The notes: a model not told the origin generated them from the letters alone. DNA of 64,000 nucleotides from Aquipseudomonas ullengensis (GCF_014174475.1 NZ_JACJUD010000002.1:608422-672421), one strand, 5' to 3'. Positions 17,475 to 28,320 are shown, counted from the first letter of the stretch. Made by a program: numbers and translations.

Positions 17475-18557
17475 ATGAGCAAGCAGATTCTGGTTCTCCC
17501 TGGCGACGGTATCGGCCCGGAAATCATGGCCGAGGCGGTCAAGGTGCTGCAGCTGGCCAACGACAAGTACAGCCTGGGTTTCGAGCTGTCGTTCGACGAG
17601 CTGGGCGGTGCTGCCGTAGACAAGTACGGCGTGCCGCTGGCTGATGAGACCCTGGAGCGTGCCCGCGCTGCAGATGCCATCCTGCTCGGCGCGGTCGGCG
17701 GGCCGAAGTGGGACAAGATCGACCCGGCCATCCGCCCGGAGCGCGGCTTGCTGAAAATTCGCTCGCAGCTGGGGCTGTTCGCCAACCTGCGTCCGGCCAT
17801 CCTCTACCCGCAACTGGCCGACGCCTCCAGCCTCAAACCGGAAGTGGTCGCGGGCCTGGATATCCTCATCGTGCGTGAGCTGACTGGCGGCATCTACTTC
17901 GGCCAGCCGCGTGAGAACCGCGTGCTGGAGAGTGGCGAGCGTCATGCCTACGACACCCTGCCGTACAGCGAAAGCGAGATCCGCCGCATCGCCCAGGTCG
18001 GTTTCGACATGGCCCGCGTGCGCGGCAAGAAGCTCTGCTCGGTGGACAAGGCCAACGTCCTGGCTTCCAGCCAGCTGTGGCGCACCGTGGTCGAGGAAGT
18101 GGCCAAGGATTACCCGGATATCGAGCTGAGCCACATGTACGTCGACAACGCGGCGATGCAGCTGGTGCGCGCACCCAAGCAGTTCGACGTGATGGTCACC
18201 GACAACATGTTCGGCGACATTCTGTCGGATGAGGCTTCCATGCTCACCGGTTCCATCGGCATGCTGCCGTCCGCTTCGCTGGACGCCAACAACAAGGGCA
18301 TGTACGAGCCGTGCCATGGTTCGGCCCCGGATATCGCCGGCAAAGGTATTGCCAACCCGCTGGCGACCATCCTCTCGGTGTCGATGATGCTGCGCTACAG
18401 CTTCAACCAGGGCGCGGCGGCCGACGCCATCGAACTGGCGGTGAGCAAGGTGCTGGATCAGGGCCTACGTACCGGCGACATCTTCTCGGCGGGCATGACC
18501 CAGGTCGGTACTGCCGGCATGGGTGATGCGGTGGTCGAGGCTTTGCGCAGTCTGTAA
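17475..18557 (+). CDS. leuB: 3-isopropylmalate dehydrogenase
   Basis: NAD-dependent oxidative decarboxylase giving 2-ketoisocaproate, the third leucine-specific step. It has 360 residues. The signatures are [11 protein letters not shown] near the N-terminus, the substrate arginine region [29 protein letters not shown], and the metal-binding loop [13 protein letters not shown] with [19 protein letters not shown] (partly quoted). GAGAGGAAAGC gives the ribosome site. It is followed at once by a terminator, so it ends the leu transcript. Confidence 0.98.
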   Translation: MSKQILVLPGDGIGPEIMAEAVKVLQLANDKYSLGFELSFDELGGAAVDKYGVPLADETLERARAADAILLGAVGGPKWDKIDPAIRPERGLLKIRSQLGLFANLRPAILYPQLADASSLKPEVVAGLDILIVRELTGGIYFGQPRENRVLESGERHAYDTLPYSESEIRRIAQVGFDMARVRGKKLCSVDKANVLASSQLWRTVVEEVAKDYPDIELSHMYVDNAAMQLVRAPKQFDVMVTDNMFGDILSDEASMLTGSIGMLPSASLDANNKGMYEPCHGSAPDIAGKGIANPLATILSVSMMLRYSFNQGAAADAIELAVSKVLDQGLRTGDIFSAGMTQVGTAGMGDAVVEALRSL

Positions 18558-18563
18558 TCTTTC

Positions 18564-18596
18564 CAGCCCCGTCGGGACAATGCCGGCGGGCTGTTT
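18564..18596 (+). terminator. Terminator after leuB
   Basis: Stem CAGCCCCGTCGG / CCGGCGGGCTG with one bulged C and one G-U pair and a 7-nt loop, then TTTATAAA. It separates leuB from asd. Confidence 0.65.
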
Positions 18597-18614
18597 ATAA
18601 AGGTGTGAGTCGTT

Positions 18615-19727
18615 ATGAAACGTGTAGGTCTGATCGGTTGGCGCGGTATGGTCGGTTCGGTGCTCATGCAGCGCATGCTGGAAGAGCGTGACTTCGACCT
18701 GATCGAGCCGGTGTTCTTCACCACCTCCAATGTTGGCGGCCAGGGCCCTGCCGTGGGCAAGGACATTGCTCCGCTGAAGGATGCCTACAACATCGACGAG
18801 CTGAAGAGTCTCGATGTGATCCTGACCTGTCAGGGCGGCGACTACACCAGCGAAGTCTTCCCCAAGCTGCGCGAAGCCGGCTGGCAGGGCTACTGGATCG
18901 ATGCGGCGTCGAGCCTGCGCATGGCCGATGATTCGGTCATCGTCCTCGATCCGGTCAACCGCAAGGTCATCGACCAGTCGCTGGACGGCGGCGTGAAGAA
19001 CTACATCGGCGGCAATTGCACCGTCAGCCTGATGCTGATGGCCCTAGGTGGTCTCTACGAAGCCGGCCTGGTCGAGTGGATGAGCGCCATGACCTATCAG
19101 GCGGCGAGCGGTGCCGGTGCGCAGAACATGCGCGAGCTGATCAAGCAGATGGGTGCGATCAATGCCTCGGTAGCCGACGACCTGGCCAACCCGGCCAGCG
19201 CCATCCTCGACATCGACCGCAAGGTTGCCGAGGCCATGCGTGGCGACAGCTTCCCTACCGATCAGTTTGGCGTGCCGCTGGCTGGCAGCCTGATCCCCTA
19301 TATCGACAAGGAGCTGCCGAACGGGCAGAGCCGTGAAGAGTGGAAGGGCCAGGCCGAGACCAACAAGATCCTCGGCCGCAACAAGAGCCCGATCCCTGTC
19401 GACGGCCTGTGCGTGCGTATCGGCGCCATGCGTTGCCACAGCCAGGCGCTGACCATCAAGCTGAACAAGGACGTGCCGCTGAGCGACATCGAAGGCCTGA
19501 TCAGCCAGCACAATCCCTGGGTCAAACTGGTGCCGAACCAGCGTGAAGCCAGTATCCGCGATCTGGGTCCGACTGCCGTTACCGGTACCCTGAGCGTGCC
19601 GGTTGGGCGTCTGCGCAAGCTCAACATGGGCTCGCAGTACCTCGGCGCCTTCACCGTGGGTGACCAGCTGCTGTGGGGTGCGGCCGAGCCGCTGCGGCGT
19701 ATGTTGCGCATCCTGCTGGAGCGTTGA
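18615..19727 (+). CDS. asd: Aspartate-semialdehyde dehydrogenase
   Basis: NADPH enzyme reducing aspartyl phosphate to aspartate semialdehyde, the branch point to lysine/diaminopimelate, methionine and threonine. It has 370 residues. The nucleotide-binding start is [18 protein letters not shown]. The catalytic Cys135 is in GGNCTVSLM, and the motif [13 protein letters not shown] is of the Gram-negative ASD type. A strong terminator follows. Confidence 0.98.
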   Translation: MKRVGLIGWRGMVGSVLMQRMLEERDFDLIEPVFFTTSNVGGQGPAVGKDIAPLKDAYNIDELKSLDVILTCQGGDYTSEVFPKLREAGWQGYWIDAASSLRMADDSVIVLDPVNRKVIDQSLDGGVKNYIGGNCTVSLMLMALGGLYEAGLVEWMSAMTYQAASGAGAQNMRELIKQMGAINASVADDLANPASAILDIDRKVAEAMRGDSFPTDQFGVPLAGSLIPYIDKELPNGQSREEWKGQAETNKILGRNKSPIPVDGLCVRIGAMRCHSQALTIKLNKDVPLSDIEGLISQHNPWVKLVPNQREASIRDLGPTAVTGTLSVPVGRLRKLNMGSQYLGAFTVGDQLLWGAAEPLRRMLRILLER

Positions 19728-19731
19728 TGGC

Positions 19732-19762
19732 AAAAGGGGCTGGTTACTACCAGCCCCTTTTT
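19732..19762 (+). terminator. Strong terminator after asd
   Basis: Perfect 13-bp stem AAAAGGGGCTGGT / ACCAGCCCCTTTT with loop TACT and a T-run. Confidence 0.9.
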
Positions 19763-19848
19763 CATTCTGCCCGGGCAAGCAAATTGCCTGGGCGCCAGGC
19801 GAGGGTTAGAGTGCCCGCCATTCGGCTCTCTGCGTAAGGCTCCCCCTG

Positions 19849-20859
19849 ATGTCCAAGTCCCTCGATATCGCCGTGATCGGCGCCACTGGCACGATTGGCG
19901 AAACCATCGTGCAATTGCTGGAAGAGCGCGAATTTCCCGTTACCAACCTGCATCTGCTGGCCGGCAGCGCCTCGGCCGGGCAGTCGGTACCCTTTCGCGG
20001 CAAGAACCTGCGCGTGCGCGAGCTGGCAGATTTCGATTTCTCCAAGGTGCAGCTGGCTTTTATCGCGGCTGGCGAAGCGGTGGCCGCGAGTTACGTCGCC
20101 AAGGCGCGAGCGGCGGGCTGTTCCGTCATCGAGCTGAGCGGTGCCTTGCCCCTTGATGAAGCGCCCCGTCTGGTGCCGGAAGCCAACGGAGAGTTGCTGG
20201 AAACGCTGCAGCCACCATTCCTGCTGACCAGTCCGGCGCCGGCTGCGACGGCGTTGGCGCTGGTTCTGGCTCCACTGCGTTCGGTGCTGGCGTTGCAGCG
20301 AATTACCCTGACTGCTGCACTGGCGGTTTCCAGCCAGGGGCGCGAAGGTATCGCTGAGCTGGCCAAGCAAACCACCGAGCTGCTCAACATGCGCCCGCTC
20401 GAGCCGAAGGTGTTCGATAAACAGATTGCTTTCAACCTTCTGGCCCAGGTGGGCGCTGTGGATGACAGTGGTCATGCGCATCTGGAACGGCGTATCGCCC
20501 AGGACCTGAAGCAGGTGCTGGGTGTGGCCGAACTGAAGGTAGCGGTCAGTTGCGTGCAGGTGCCGGTGTTCTTTGGCGACAGTTTGAGTGTTTCGCTGCA
20601 GGCGGCGAAGCCTGTGGATGTTGCGCAGGCCGCGCATTTGCTGGATAAACAGCCTGGCATCGAACGGGTGGAAGAGGGCGACTATCCGACCGTGGTCAGC
20701 GATGCCGTGGGGCAGGACGAGGTCTATGTCGGCCGTTTGCGTCTGGGGCTGGATGACCCGTCAGAACTCAATTTGTGGATTGCGTCTGATAATGTGCGAA
20801 AAGGCTCCGCGCTGAATGCTGTGCAAATAGGTGAGTTGTTGATAAAACACTATCTGTAA
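19849..20859 (+). CDS. USG-1-like aspartate-semialdehyde dehydrogenase paralogue, catalytic Cys missing
   Basis: 336 residues with the ASD fold: NAD(P) motif IAVIGATGTIGETIVQLL, then the semialdehyde dehydrogenase dimerisation domain. At the site where active enzymes have NPxCxT the sequence reads TSPAPAATALAL, with no cysteine, so the thioester chemistry cannot occur. It matches the USG-1 group found next to asd in pseudomonads. A structural or regulatory role is likely; truA lies further downstream, as I recall for usg genes elsewhere. Its own transcript begins after the asd terminator. Confidence 0.88.
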   Translation: MSKSLDIAVIGATGTIGETIVQLLEEREFPVTNLHLLAGSASAGQSVPFRGKNLRVRELADFDFSKVQLAFIAAGEAVAASYVAKARAAGCSVIELSGALPLDEAPRLVPEANGELLETLQPPFLLTSPAPAATALALVLAPLRSVLALQRITLTAALAVSSQGREGIAELAKQTTELLNMRPLEPKVFDKQIAFNLLAQVGAVDDSGHAHLERRIAQDLKQVLGVAELKVAVSCVQVPVFFGDSLSVSLQAAKPVDVAQAAHLLDKQPGIERVEEGDYPTVVSDAVGQDEVYVGRLRLGLDDPSELNLWIASDNVRKGSALNAVQIGELLIKHYL

Positions 20860-21013
20860 AAGATACTTACCTGCAAATTTGAAGAATCTTTCTAGCTTGG
20901 CAATACTGGTTTGGCTGATCGCTGACGGGGAACCGCTGTAAGGCGGGTGCAGGCAGTGGTCTTCAAGATCCTCTCGATTATCGAGAAAAAAAGATAAAAC
21001 AAGGGATTACGCT

Positions 21014-23758
21014 ATGGTTCGGGTTCGCAAACTGGTGCTGGCAATTGCGGCTGCTTCGGCGCTGACCTCCGGTACGGCACATGCGCTTGGGCTCGGGGAA
21101 GTGACCCTGAAGTCTTCGCTGAGCCAGCCTTTGGTGGCGGAAATCGAATTGCTCGAGGTGCGCGACCTGGCGACCAACGAGGTCATTCCGGCGCTGGCGT
21201 CTCCCGAAGAGTTCACCAAGGCTGGCGTTGATCGCCAGTACTTCTTGACTGATCTCAAGTTCACTCCTGTGATCAAGGCCAACGGCAAGAGCGTCATTCG
21301 CGTGACCTCGAACAAGCCGGTACGCGAGCCCTACCTGAATTTCCTCGTCGAAGTGCTGTGGCCAAATGGCCGCCTGCTGCGCGAGTACACCCTCCTGCTC
21401 GACCCGCCACTCTATTCGCCGCAAACCGCCGCCGCTGCGCCGCGCCTGCCGGTAGCTGCACCGGCACCGCGTCCGCAGGTTGCTGCTCCGGCTCCTGCGC
21501 CGCGTCCGGTAGCTCAAGCGCCTGCTGCGGCTGCCCCGGTTGCACCGGCCCCACGCCCGGTTGCTCCTGCAGCACCGGCGGCACCGGCAGCGGCCAGCAA
21601 GATTGACAGCGACCAGTACAAGACCACGTCCAGCGACACGCTGTGGGAAATCGCCCAGCGCACCCGCCAGAGCGGTTCCGTGCATCAGGCCATGCTGGCC
21701 ATTCAGGATCTCAATCCGAATGCCTTCGTCGACGGCAATATCAACCGCTTGAAGAGTGGTCAGGTACTGCGTCTACCCGATGATCAGCAGATCAAATCGC
21801 GCAGCCAGGCAGAAGCCATCGCTCAGGTTGGCGAGCAGAACAACGCCTGGCGTGAAGGCCGTAGCCTGGCCGCCAACGGTGAGCGTCAACTGGATGCCAC
21901 CAAACGCGACACTGCTGGCGCCGCACCAGCCAAGACTGATGTCAAAGACAACCTGAAGCTGGTGTCCGGCGAAGCCAAGGCTGCCGGCAATGGCGAGAAG
22001 GGCGCTGGCGATAGCAAGGCCCTGAACGATCAGTTGGCAGTGACCAAGGAAAGCCTTGATTCGACCCGTCGTGAAAACGATGAGCTGAAAGGCCGCATGA
22101 CCGATCTGCAGGGGCAACTGGATAAGTTGCAAAAGCTGATTGCCCTCAAGGATAACCAGCTGGCCAAGCTGCAGACAGATCTGGCGCAGGGCAAAAATGC
22201 TGCTGCTGCCGCAGTCGAGAAGCCTGCTGCCGCGGTTGTGGAGCCGAAACCGGCTGAGCCGACCAAGCCAGTTGAGGCTGTCACGCCGCCAGTTGCGGAA
22301 GCCAAGCCAGCTGAGCCGGCCAAACCGGTCGAGCCTGATTACAACTACAACGAAGAACCTGCTGCCAAACCCGTAGAGGCGGCCAAGCCCGCTGCTCCAG
22401 CTGCCAAGCCGGCAGCGCCGAAGCCAGCCCAGGCGGCCAAGACTGTTGCGCCGAAAGCACCTGAGCCGGCACCGCAAGGTTTTGTTGATGAGCTGCTGGG
22501 CAACCCAATGCTGCTCGGCGCTGTCGGTGGCGGTGCGTTGCTGGCACTGCTGGTCGGCCTGATGGTGCTGTCGCGCCGCAATGCCCTGAAAGAAGCGGAG
22601 CTGCAGGATAGCCTCAGCGTTGGCGATGACTCGGATAGCTTCGCTGCCGACTTGGACATGCCGGATGACAGCTTCGCCGGTCTGGATTCCTCCTCGGAAA
22701 CCGTGGTCCGCGAGCAGGCTGAAGAGCGTGTTGCTGCGCAGACCGGTGACGCCTTGGGTGAAGCCGATATCTACATCGCCTACGGCAAGTTCAACCAGGC
22801 TGCCGAGCTGCTGCAGAACGCCATCAATGACGAGCCGCATCGCAGCGACCTGCGCTTGAAGCTGATGGAAGTCAGTGCCGAGCTGGGCGATCGCGATGGT
22901 TTCGCCCGTCAGGAGCAGGAGCTGCGCGAGATCGGTGGTGCCTCCATCGCCGTCGACCAACTCAAGGGCAAGTACCCGGCTATGGCTGCTGTAGCGGCGG
23001 CGGGTGGTCTGGCTGCTGCGGACGAACTGGACAGCTTCAGCCTTGATGACCTGAGCATCGATGAGCCGGTAGCCAACAACGCTTCCGCTGATCTGGATGA
23101 TTCGTTTGACCTGAATCTGGATGATCTGGACGTCGATCTGGATACCCCGGCGCCGGCAGCACAGCCTGCGCTGGATGATCTGGATCTCGGCCTGAGCCTG
23201 GATGAGCCTTCGGCTGCTGACCTGGAATTCGATCTGGACATGGCGGGTGACAACTCCGCCGATACCCTGGCGTTGGGCGATGACCTGGCTGATTTCAGCC
23301 TGGATCTGGACACCGACAGCAAGCCGGCTGCAGCCGCAGACGATGACTTCATGCTGAGTCTCGATGATGAGCCGGTAGCGCCTGCTGCGTCGACTGATCT
23401 GGATCTGTCTTCCGACTTCGATCTGTCGCTGGCTGACGATGAGCCGGTCGCTCCCGCCCAGGACAGCTTCTCGGCTCAACTGGAAGAAGTGTCTGCCGAA
23501 CTCGATCAACTGAGCAGCAGCCTGGATGACGACCTGTTGCCGGCAGCTGCAGCGCCAACCGCCGCGGAGCCGGATGTGGACGACGACTTCGATTTCCTCT
23601 CGGGTACCGACGAGACCGCTACCAAACTCGATCTGGCGCGTGCCTACATCGATATGGGCGACACCGAAGGTGCACGTGACATCCTCGACGAAGTAGTCGC
23701 CGAAGGTAACGATGGTCAGCAGCAGGAAGCACGTGAGCTGATCGCCAAACTGGTTTGA
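21014..23758 (+). CDS. fimV: Motility/polar hub protein FimV
   Basis: Inner-membrane peptidoglycan-binding polar organiser required for type IV pili and linked to type II secretion and cAMP signalling in P. aeruginosa (known for the family). It has 914 residues. In order: signal peptide (about 1-25, ending GTAHALGLGE), a FimV N-terminal domain, a Pro/Ala-rich tract, a LysM-like motif (about 197-255), a coiled coil (about 335-390), a second Pro/Ala/Lys tract, a transmembrane segment (about 499-520), a very acidic Asp/Leu-rich region of DDLDLDL-type repeats, and a C-terminal TPR-like motif (ATKLDLARAYIDMGDTEGAR). The length agrees with PAO1 FimV. Confidence 0.96.
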   Translation: MVRVRKLVLAIAAASALTSGTAHALGLGEVTLKSSLSQPLVAEIELLEVRDLATNEVIPALASPEEFTKAGVDRQYFLTDLKFTPVIKANGKSVIRVTSNKPVREPYLNFLVEVLWPNGRLLREYTLLLDPPLYSPQTAAAAPRLPVAAPAPRPQVAAPAPAPRPVAQAPAAAAPVAPAPRPVAPAAPAAPAAASKIDSDQYKTTSSDTLWEIAQRTRQSGSVHQAMLAIQDLNPNAFVDGNINRLKSGQVLRLPDDQQIKSRSQAEAIAQVGEQNNAWREGRSLAANGERQLDATKRDTAGAAPAKTDVKDNLKLVSGEAKAAGNGEKGAGDSKALNDQLAVTKESLDSTRRENDELKGRMTDLQGQLDKLQKLIALKDNQLAKLQTDLAQGKNAAAAAVEKPAAAVVEPKPAEPTKPVEAVTPPVAEAKPAEPAKPVEPDYNYNEEPAAKPVEAAKPAAPAAKPAAPKPAQAAKTVAPKAPEPAPQGFVDELLGNPMLLGAVGGGALLALLVGLMVLSRRNALKEAELQDSLSVGDDSDSFAADLDMPDDSFAGLDSSSETVVREQAEERVAAQTGDALGEADIYIAYGKFNQAAELLQNAINDEPHRSDLRLKLMEVSAELGDRDGFARQEQELREIGGASIAVDQLKGKYPAMAAVAAAGGLAAADELDSFSLDDLSIDEPVANNASADLDDSFDLNLDDLDVDLDTPAPAAQPALDDLDLGLSLDEPSAADLEFDLDMAGDNSADTLALGDDLADFSLDLDTDSKPAAAADDDFMLSLDDEPVAPAASTDLDLSSDFDLSLADDEPVAPAQDSFSAQLEEVSAELDQLSSSLDDDLLPAAAAPTAAEPDVDDDFDFLSGTDETATKLDLARAYIDMGDTEGARDILDEVVAEGNDGQQQEARELIAKLV

Positions 23759-23761
23759 TAC

Positions 23762-24628
23762 ATGTCTGATGCAATACCGACGACGGCAGCCCAAGAGGCT
23801 GCCGTCGGCTTTTCCAGGATTGTCCTGGGAGTCGAATACAAGGGTTCGCGCTACCGCGGCTTCCAGCGCCAGCGTGCCGGGGTGCCGTCGATTCAGGAAA
23901 GCCTGGAGAAGGCGCTGTCCAAGGTGGCCGGTGGTGCGCCGGTGGTGCTGAGCTGCGCCGGGCGCACCGATGCGCTGGTGCATGCCAGCGGCCAGGTGGT
24001 GCATTTCGATACACAGGTCGAGCGCACCCTGCATTCCTGGATGATGGGCGCCAACCTGAACCTGCCGCCGGATATCAGCGTGACCTGGGCCAAGGTCATG
24101 CCGAAGCATTTCGATGCGCGCTTCAGTGCCATGGCGCGTCGCTACCGTTATGTGATCTACAACGATCACATCCGTCCGGCCCATATGGCTGAAGAAGTGA
24201 CCTGGAACCATCGTCCGCTGGATGTCGAGCGCATGCGTGCGGCTGCCAAGTGCCTGGTGGGTACCCATGATTTCAGTGCCTTCCGTGCTCGACAGTGCCA
24301 GGCCAAATCACCGGTCAAGACCGTCCACCACCTGGAGTTGATCGAGCACGGGCGCTTTATCGTGCTGGATATCCGCGCCAATGCCTTCCTGCATCACATG
24401 GTGCGCAACCTCGCCGGGGTGCTGATGACCATTGGAGCTGGCGAGCGCCCTGTGGAGTGGGCGGGCGAGGTGCTGGAAAGCCAGGTGCGGCGTACGGGCG
24501 GGGTAACCGCGCATCCTTACGGCTTGTATCTGGTTCAGGTTGAGTATCCGGCCGAGTTCGAGCTGCCGCAGCGCTACCTGGGGCCGCACTTCCTGTCGGG
24601 TCTTCCGGATGTCATGGCGGGCGAGTAG
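23762..24628 (+). CDS. truA: tRNA pseudouridine(38-40) synthase
   Basis: Isomerises U38-U40 in the tRNA anticodon arm. The frame has 288 residues. The catalytic Asp70 is in [18 protein letters not shown], after an N-terminal [17 protein letters not shown]; the C-terminal motif [13 protein letters not shown] is also present. It starts 3 bp after the fimV stop, so translation is probably coupled. Confidence 0.97.
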   Translation: MSDAIPTTAAQEAAVGFSRIVLGVEYKGSRYRGFQRQRAGVPSIQESLEKALSKVAGGAPVVLSCAGRTDALVHASGQVVHFDTQVERTLHSWMMGANLNLPPDISVTWAKVMPKHFDARFSAMARRYRYVIYNDHIRPAHMAEEVTWNHRPLDVERMRAAAKCLVGTHDFSAFRARQCQAKSPVKTVHHLELIEHGRFIVLDIRANAFLHHMVRNLAGVLMTIGAGERPVEWAGEVLESQVRRTGGVTAHPYGLYLVQVEYPAEFELPQRYLGPHFLSGLPDVMAGE

Positions 24629-24723
24629 TCATTCATTCGCCTCCTGATGCCGCCACGGAAATTTCGCCAGCCACTCTTTCGGTCATTTGCTACCATCGAA
24701 TTTTCCCTGCAGGGAGCCTGAAC

Positions 24724-25344
24724 TTGGCCGTTGTTCGCAGCAAAATTTGCGGTATTACCCGCGTCGAGGATGCACTTGCAGCCGTTGCTGCGGGTGCCGA
24801 TGCGATTGGTCTGGTGTTTTATGCCAAGAGCCCGCGGGCGGTCAGCGTTGCGCAGGCGCAGCAGATCATCGCGGCATTGCCGCCGTTCGTGACCACGGTG
24901 GGCCTGTTTGTCGATATCGCGCGAGTCGAGTTGCAGCAGCTCCTCGCGGATGTGCCACTGGACCTGCTGCAGTTCCACGGCGATGAAAGCCTGGAGCAGT
25001 GCGAGGGCTATGGGCGGCCTTATATCAAGGCGCTGCGGGTCAAGCCGGGTGATGATCTGCTGGCCCTGATGGCGGAGTTTCCGAGCGCTTCGGGCATCCT
25101 GCTGGATACCTATGTGGAAGGGGTTCCAGGTGGAACCGGCCTGGCCTTCGACTGGTCACTGGTGCCGCAGGACTTGCCCAAGCCAGTGATCCTGGCTGGC
25201 GGCCTGACCCCGGAGAATGTCGCGGCGGCGATTGCAGCAGTCAAACCCTATGCGGTGGACGTCAGTGGCGGGGTAGAGGTGAGCAAGGGCATCAAGGACG
25301 CCGACAAGGTTCGCGCGTTCATCCGTGAGGTGCGTGGCGGCTGA
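24724..25344 (+). CDS. trpF: Phosphoribosylanthranilate isomerase
   Basis: Amadori isomerase of tryptophan synthesis, 206 residues. The general-base Cys is in [13 protein letters not shown], the barrel strand motif is DLLQFHGDE, the acid is in [14 protein letters not shown], and the phosphate loop is [10 protein letters not shown]. The start codon is TTG at 24724 behind GGGAG; no ATG fits. As in other pseudomonads it is unlinked to trpBA and precedes accD. Confidence 0.96.
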   Translation: MAVVRSKICGITRVEDALAAVAAGADAIGLVFYAKSPRAVSVAQAQQIIAALPPFVTTVGLFVDIARVELQQLLADVPLDLLQFHGDESLEQCEGYGRPYIKALRVKPGDDLLALMAEFPSASGILLDTYVEGVPGGTGLAFDWSLVPQDLPKPVILAGGLTPENVAAAIAAVKPYAVDVSGGVEVSKGIKDADKVRAFIREVRGG

Positions 25345-25477
25345 TGTGACGGGGGCGCAGTGCCTGCCGTCCATAACCCATCCTGAACCCAGGTTTGGCG
25401 GTGGTCGCCTAAGCGGGCCATGAATATGAGTTTGCCGGGGATGCCAAGCGTCCTCGCAACAGCTACGGAGAGAGAGC

Positions 25478-26344
25478 ATGAGCAACTGGTTGAGAGAAAA
25501 ACTGATCCCCTCGATCATGCGTTCCGAGGTGAAGAAGAGCTCGGTGCCTGAAGGGCTGTGGCACAAGTGCCCGTCCTGCGACGCCGTGCTTTACCGTCCG
25601 GAGCTGGAAAAGACCCTGGATGTCTGCCCCAAGTGCAATCACCACATGCGCATCGATGCGCGCACACGTCTTGACCTGTTTCTCGATGCCGAAGGCCGCG
25701 AGGAAATCGGTGCCGATCTGGAACCGGTAGATCGCCTGAAATTCCGCGATAGCAAAAAATACAAAGATCGCCTGAGTGCCGCGCAGAAGGACACCGGCGA
25801 GAAAGACGCGCTGGTGGCCATCAGCGGTTCCCTGCAAGGCATGCCGATTGTCACCTGTGCCTTCGAGTTCAGCTTCATGGGCGGCTCAATGGGGGCGGTG
25901 GTCGGTGAGCGCTTCGTCCAGGCCGCCAACGTGGCGCTGGAGAAGCGTTGCCCGCTGGTGTGCTTCGCCGCCTCGGGTGGTGCGCGCATGCAGGAAGCGC
26001 TGATCTCCCTGATGCAGATGGCCAAGACCTCCGCGGTTCTGGCGCGTCTGCGTGAAGAAGGCATTCCTTTCGTTTCGGTGCTGACCGATCCGGTCTACGG
26101 CGGCGTTTCTGCCAGCCTGGCGATGCTGGGTGACGTGATTGTCGCCGAGCCGCGCGCGTTGATCGGCTTCGCCGGCCCACGGGTTATCGAGCAGACCGTG
26201 CGCGAGAAACTGCCGGAAGGCTTCCAGCGCAGCGAGTTCCTGCTGGAGCATGGCGCCATCGACATGATCATCTCCCGCCATGACCTGCGCCCGCGCCTGA
26301 GCAGCTTGCTCGCCCAATTGCAGCACCTGTCGACTCCAGCCTAG
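25478..26344 (+). CDS. accD: Acetyl-CoA carboxylase carboxyltransferase, beta subunit
   Basis: Zn-binding subunit of the carboxyltransferase that makes malonyl-CoA for fatty-acid synthesis; the partner is AccA. It has 288 residues. The four-Cys zinc ribbon is Cys31, Cys34, Cys50 and Cys53. The crotonase-like carboxyltransferase fold carries [23 protein letters not shown] and [11 protein letters not shown] 133-bp leader separates it from trpF. folC starts 8 bp downstream. Confidence 0.98.
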   Translation: MSNWLREKLIPSIMRSEVKKSSVPEGLWHKCPSCDAVLYRPELEKTLDVCPKCNHHMRIDARTRLDLFLDAEGREEIGADLEPVDRLKFRDSKKYKDRLSAAQKDTGEKDALVAISGSLQGMPIVTCAFEFSFMGGSMGAVVGERFVQAANVALEKRCPLVCFAASGGARMQEALISLMQMAKTSAVLARLREEGIPFVSVLTDPVYGGVSASLAMLGDVIVAEPRALIGFAGPRVIEQTVREKLPEGFQRSEFLLEHGAIDMIISRHDLRPRLSSLLAQLQHLSTPA

Positions 26345-26352
26345 AGCTTCCC

Positions 26353-27654
26353 ATGCCGCAACGTACCCTCGCCGACTGGCTGACCTACCTCGAACAACTG
26401 CACCCTAGCGCCATCGACATGGGGCTGGAACGCAGTCGCGAAGTGGCTCGCCGGCTTGGCCTGGGGCGTCCGGCGCCGCGTGTGATTACGGTCACCGGTA
26501 CCAACGGCAAGGGATCTACCTGTGCCTTCCTTGCTGCGCTGTTGGCAGAGCAGGGGCTGCAGGTTGGCGTTTACAGCTCGCCGCACCTGCTGCACTACAA
26601 CGAGCGCGTACAGGTTAACGGCGTCGACGCCAGTGACGAAGCGCTGTGCACCGCGTTTGCTGCCGTTGAGGCTGCGCGTGGTGAAATTTCCCTGACCTAT
26701 TTCGAGATGGGCACGCTGGCGGCCTTCTGGCTGTTCGAGCGGGCCGGGCTGGACGCCGTGGTGCTGGAAGTCGGCCTGGGCGGGCGGCTGGATGCGGTCA
26801 ATCTGATCGATGCAGATATCGCCCTGGTCACCAGTATCGGGCTGGATCACGCGGACTGGCTGGGCGATACCCGCGAGTCGGTGGCGTTCGAGAAGGCCGG
26901 TATTTTCCGTGCGGAGCGTCCGGCTCTATGCGGCGATCTCGATCCGCCGCAGCCATTATTGGAACGGGTTGCCGAACTGGACTGTCCACTGTTCCTGCGT
27001 GGGCGCGATTACAACCTGCGTGTGGCGATCGACAGCTGGCACTGGCATGGCCTGAATGCCGATGGCCTGGTACTGCAGTTGAGCGATTTGCCGCTGCTCG
27101 ATCTGCCGATGGAGAACGCCGCCCTGGCCCTGCAGGCCTATGCCGTGCTTGGCCTGCCCTGGCAGCCCGAGCGTTTGGCTGCAGCCTTGCGGCGTACGCG
27201 GGTGACTGGGCGACTGGATCGGCGTTCGCTGAGCTGGCGTGGCAAGTCGCTAACTCTGTTGCTGGATGTTGGGCACAATCCCCATGCTACGGATTACCTG
27301 GCCAATCGACTGGCTGCGCGGGTCGATCAGGCGCCGCGACTGGCGGTGTTTGGTTTGCTGGCGGACAAGGATCTGATTGGGGTGGTCAAGCCATTGCTGG
27401 ATCAGGTGCGTCACTGGGCGGTGGCACCTTTGCCGAGTCCGCGCAGTCGAACAGTTGGGGAGTTGGAGGCGACCTTGCGCAACCTTGCGGCCAATGTGCA
27501 GGCTTGCGGCAGTGTCGCGAAGGCATTGCTGGTACAGTGTGAGCAGGCGACGACCGGGGATGAAATCCTCGTGTTCGGATCTTTCTATTGCGTGGCCGAG
27601 GCGCTGGAGTGGCTCGGGCAACAGGCGGAGGCAGGAAATGGCGGTGCTGGATAA
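26353..27654 (+). CDS. folC: Bifunctional folylpolyglutamate / dihydrofolate synthase
   Basis: Mur-ligase-family ATP enzyme that adds glutamate to dihydropteroate and to folates, 433 residues. The P-loop is VTVTGTNGKGST (about residue 46-57), followed by YSSPHLLHYNERV and the VLEVGLGGRLDAVN motif, with the C-terminal Mur domain carrying LLDVGHNPHA. It runs on from accD with 8 bp between and overlaps the SPOR gene by 17 bp. Confidence 0.97.
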   Translation: MPQRTLADWLTYLEQLHPSAIDMGLERSREVARRLGLGRPAPRVITVTGTNGKGSTCAFLAALLAEQGLQVGVYSSPHLLHYNERVQVNGVDASDEALCTAFAAVEAARGEISLTYFEMGTLAAFWLFERAGLDAVVLEVGLGGRLDAVNLIDADIALVTSIGLDHADWLGDTRESVAFEKAGIFRAERPALCGDLDPPQPLLERVAELDCPLFLRGRDYNLRVAIDSWHWHGLNADGLVLQLSDLPLLDLPMENAALALQAYAVLGLPWQPERLAAALRRTRVTGRLDRRSLSWRGKSLTLLLDVGHNPHATDYLANRLAARVDQAPRLAVFGLLADKDLIGVVKPLLDQVRHWAVAPLPSPRSRTVGELEATLRNLAANVQACGSVAKALLVQCEQATTGDEILVFGSFYCVAEALEWLGQQAEAGNGGAG

Positions 27655-28234
27655 AGGGCTCAAGCAGCGGATCGTAGGCGCACTGGTACTGGTCGCGCTG
27701 GCGGTCATCTTCCTGCCGATGCTGTTTTCCCGCGAGGATGAGCTGCGTCAGGTAGTGGTCGACGCTCCGTCCATGCCCGCAGCCCCTGCTGTACCGCAGG
27801 TGGAGCTGGAGCCGGTGACCGTGCCGGAGCCGGTAGCCGAGGACGAAGTGCCGCCGGTCGAACCCGTACCTACCCCGCAAGACTCGCAGCCGGTGGTGAG
27901 CGAGCCTGCCGTTCCCGCCGCTGTACCCGAAGCGCCTGCAGCCAGCCAGCCAGCGGCTACACCGGCACCGGCCAGCCAGCTGGATGCCAGCAGCCTGCCG
28001 GTCAGCTGGTCGGTACAGCTGGCCTCCCTGTCCAGTCGCAGTGGCGCGGACAAACTGCAGCAAACCCTGCGCAGCAAGGGTTACAACGCCTACGTACGCT
28101 CCTTCGAGGGGATGAATCGGGTGTTCGTCGGGCCGGTGATCGAGCGTGCCGAAGCTGATCGCCTGCGCGATGTGCTCAATCGCCAGCACAAGCTGAATGG
28201 CTTCGTGGTGCGCTTCCAGCCAGAAAAGAGCTGA
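27638..28234 (+). CDS. SPOR-domain membrane protein (DedD-like)
   Basis: 198 residues. A short cytoplasmic start MAVLDKGLKQR is followed by one transmembrane segment (about 12-30), a Pro/Val/Glu-rich periplasmic linker (about 40-115) and a C-terminal SPOR domain (about 120-195, SWSVQLASLSSRSGADKLQQ ... VFVGPVIERAEA). SPOR domains bind denuded septal peptidoglycan, and the position after folC and before cvpA matches dedD of enterobacteria. The real start is the ATG at 27638 behind GCAGGAA; the longer open frame upstream lies within folC. Confidence 0.9.
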   Translation: MAVLDKGLKQRIVGALVLVALAVIFLPMLFSREDELRQVVVDAPSMPAAPAVPQVELEPVTVPEPVAEDEVPPVEPVPTPQDSQPVVSEPAVPAAVPEAPAASQPAATPAPASQLDASSLPVSWSVQLASLSSRSGADKLQQTLRSKGYNAYVRSFEGMNRVFVGPVIERAEADRLRDVLNRQHKLNGFVVRFQPEKS

Positions 28235-28320
28235 TCTATCGAGGTCATATGGCCGGCCGGGTTACCGGGCGCCGGCCGCTCTGCTAAAATCCGCCGCCTT
28301 TCCCGTCTGTAGGCAGCATC

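Noticed and set aside
21773..24268. 831-codon open frame on the - strand opposite fimV and truA
   Set aside because: Antisense artefact of GC-rich fimV repeats. It spans two real genes and has no recognisable domain.
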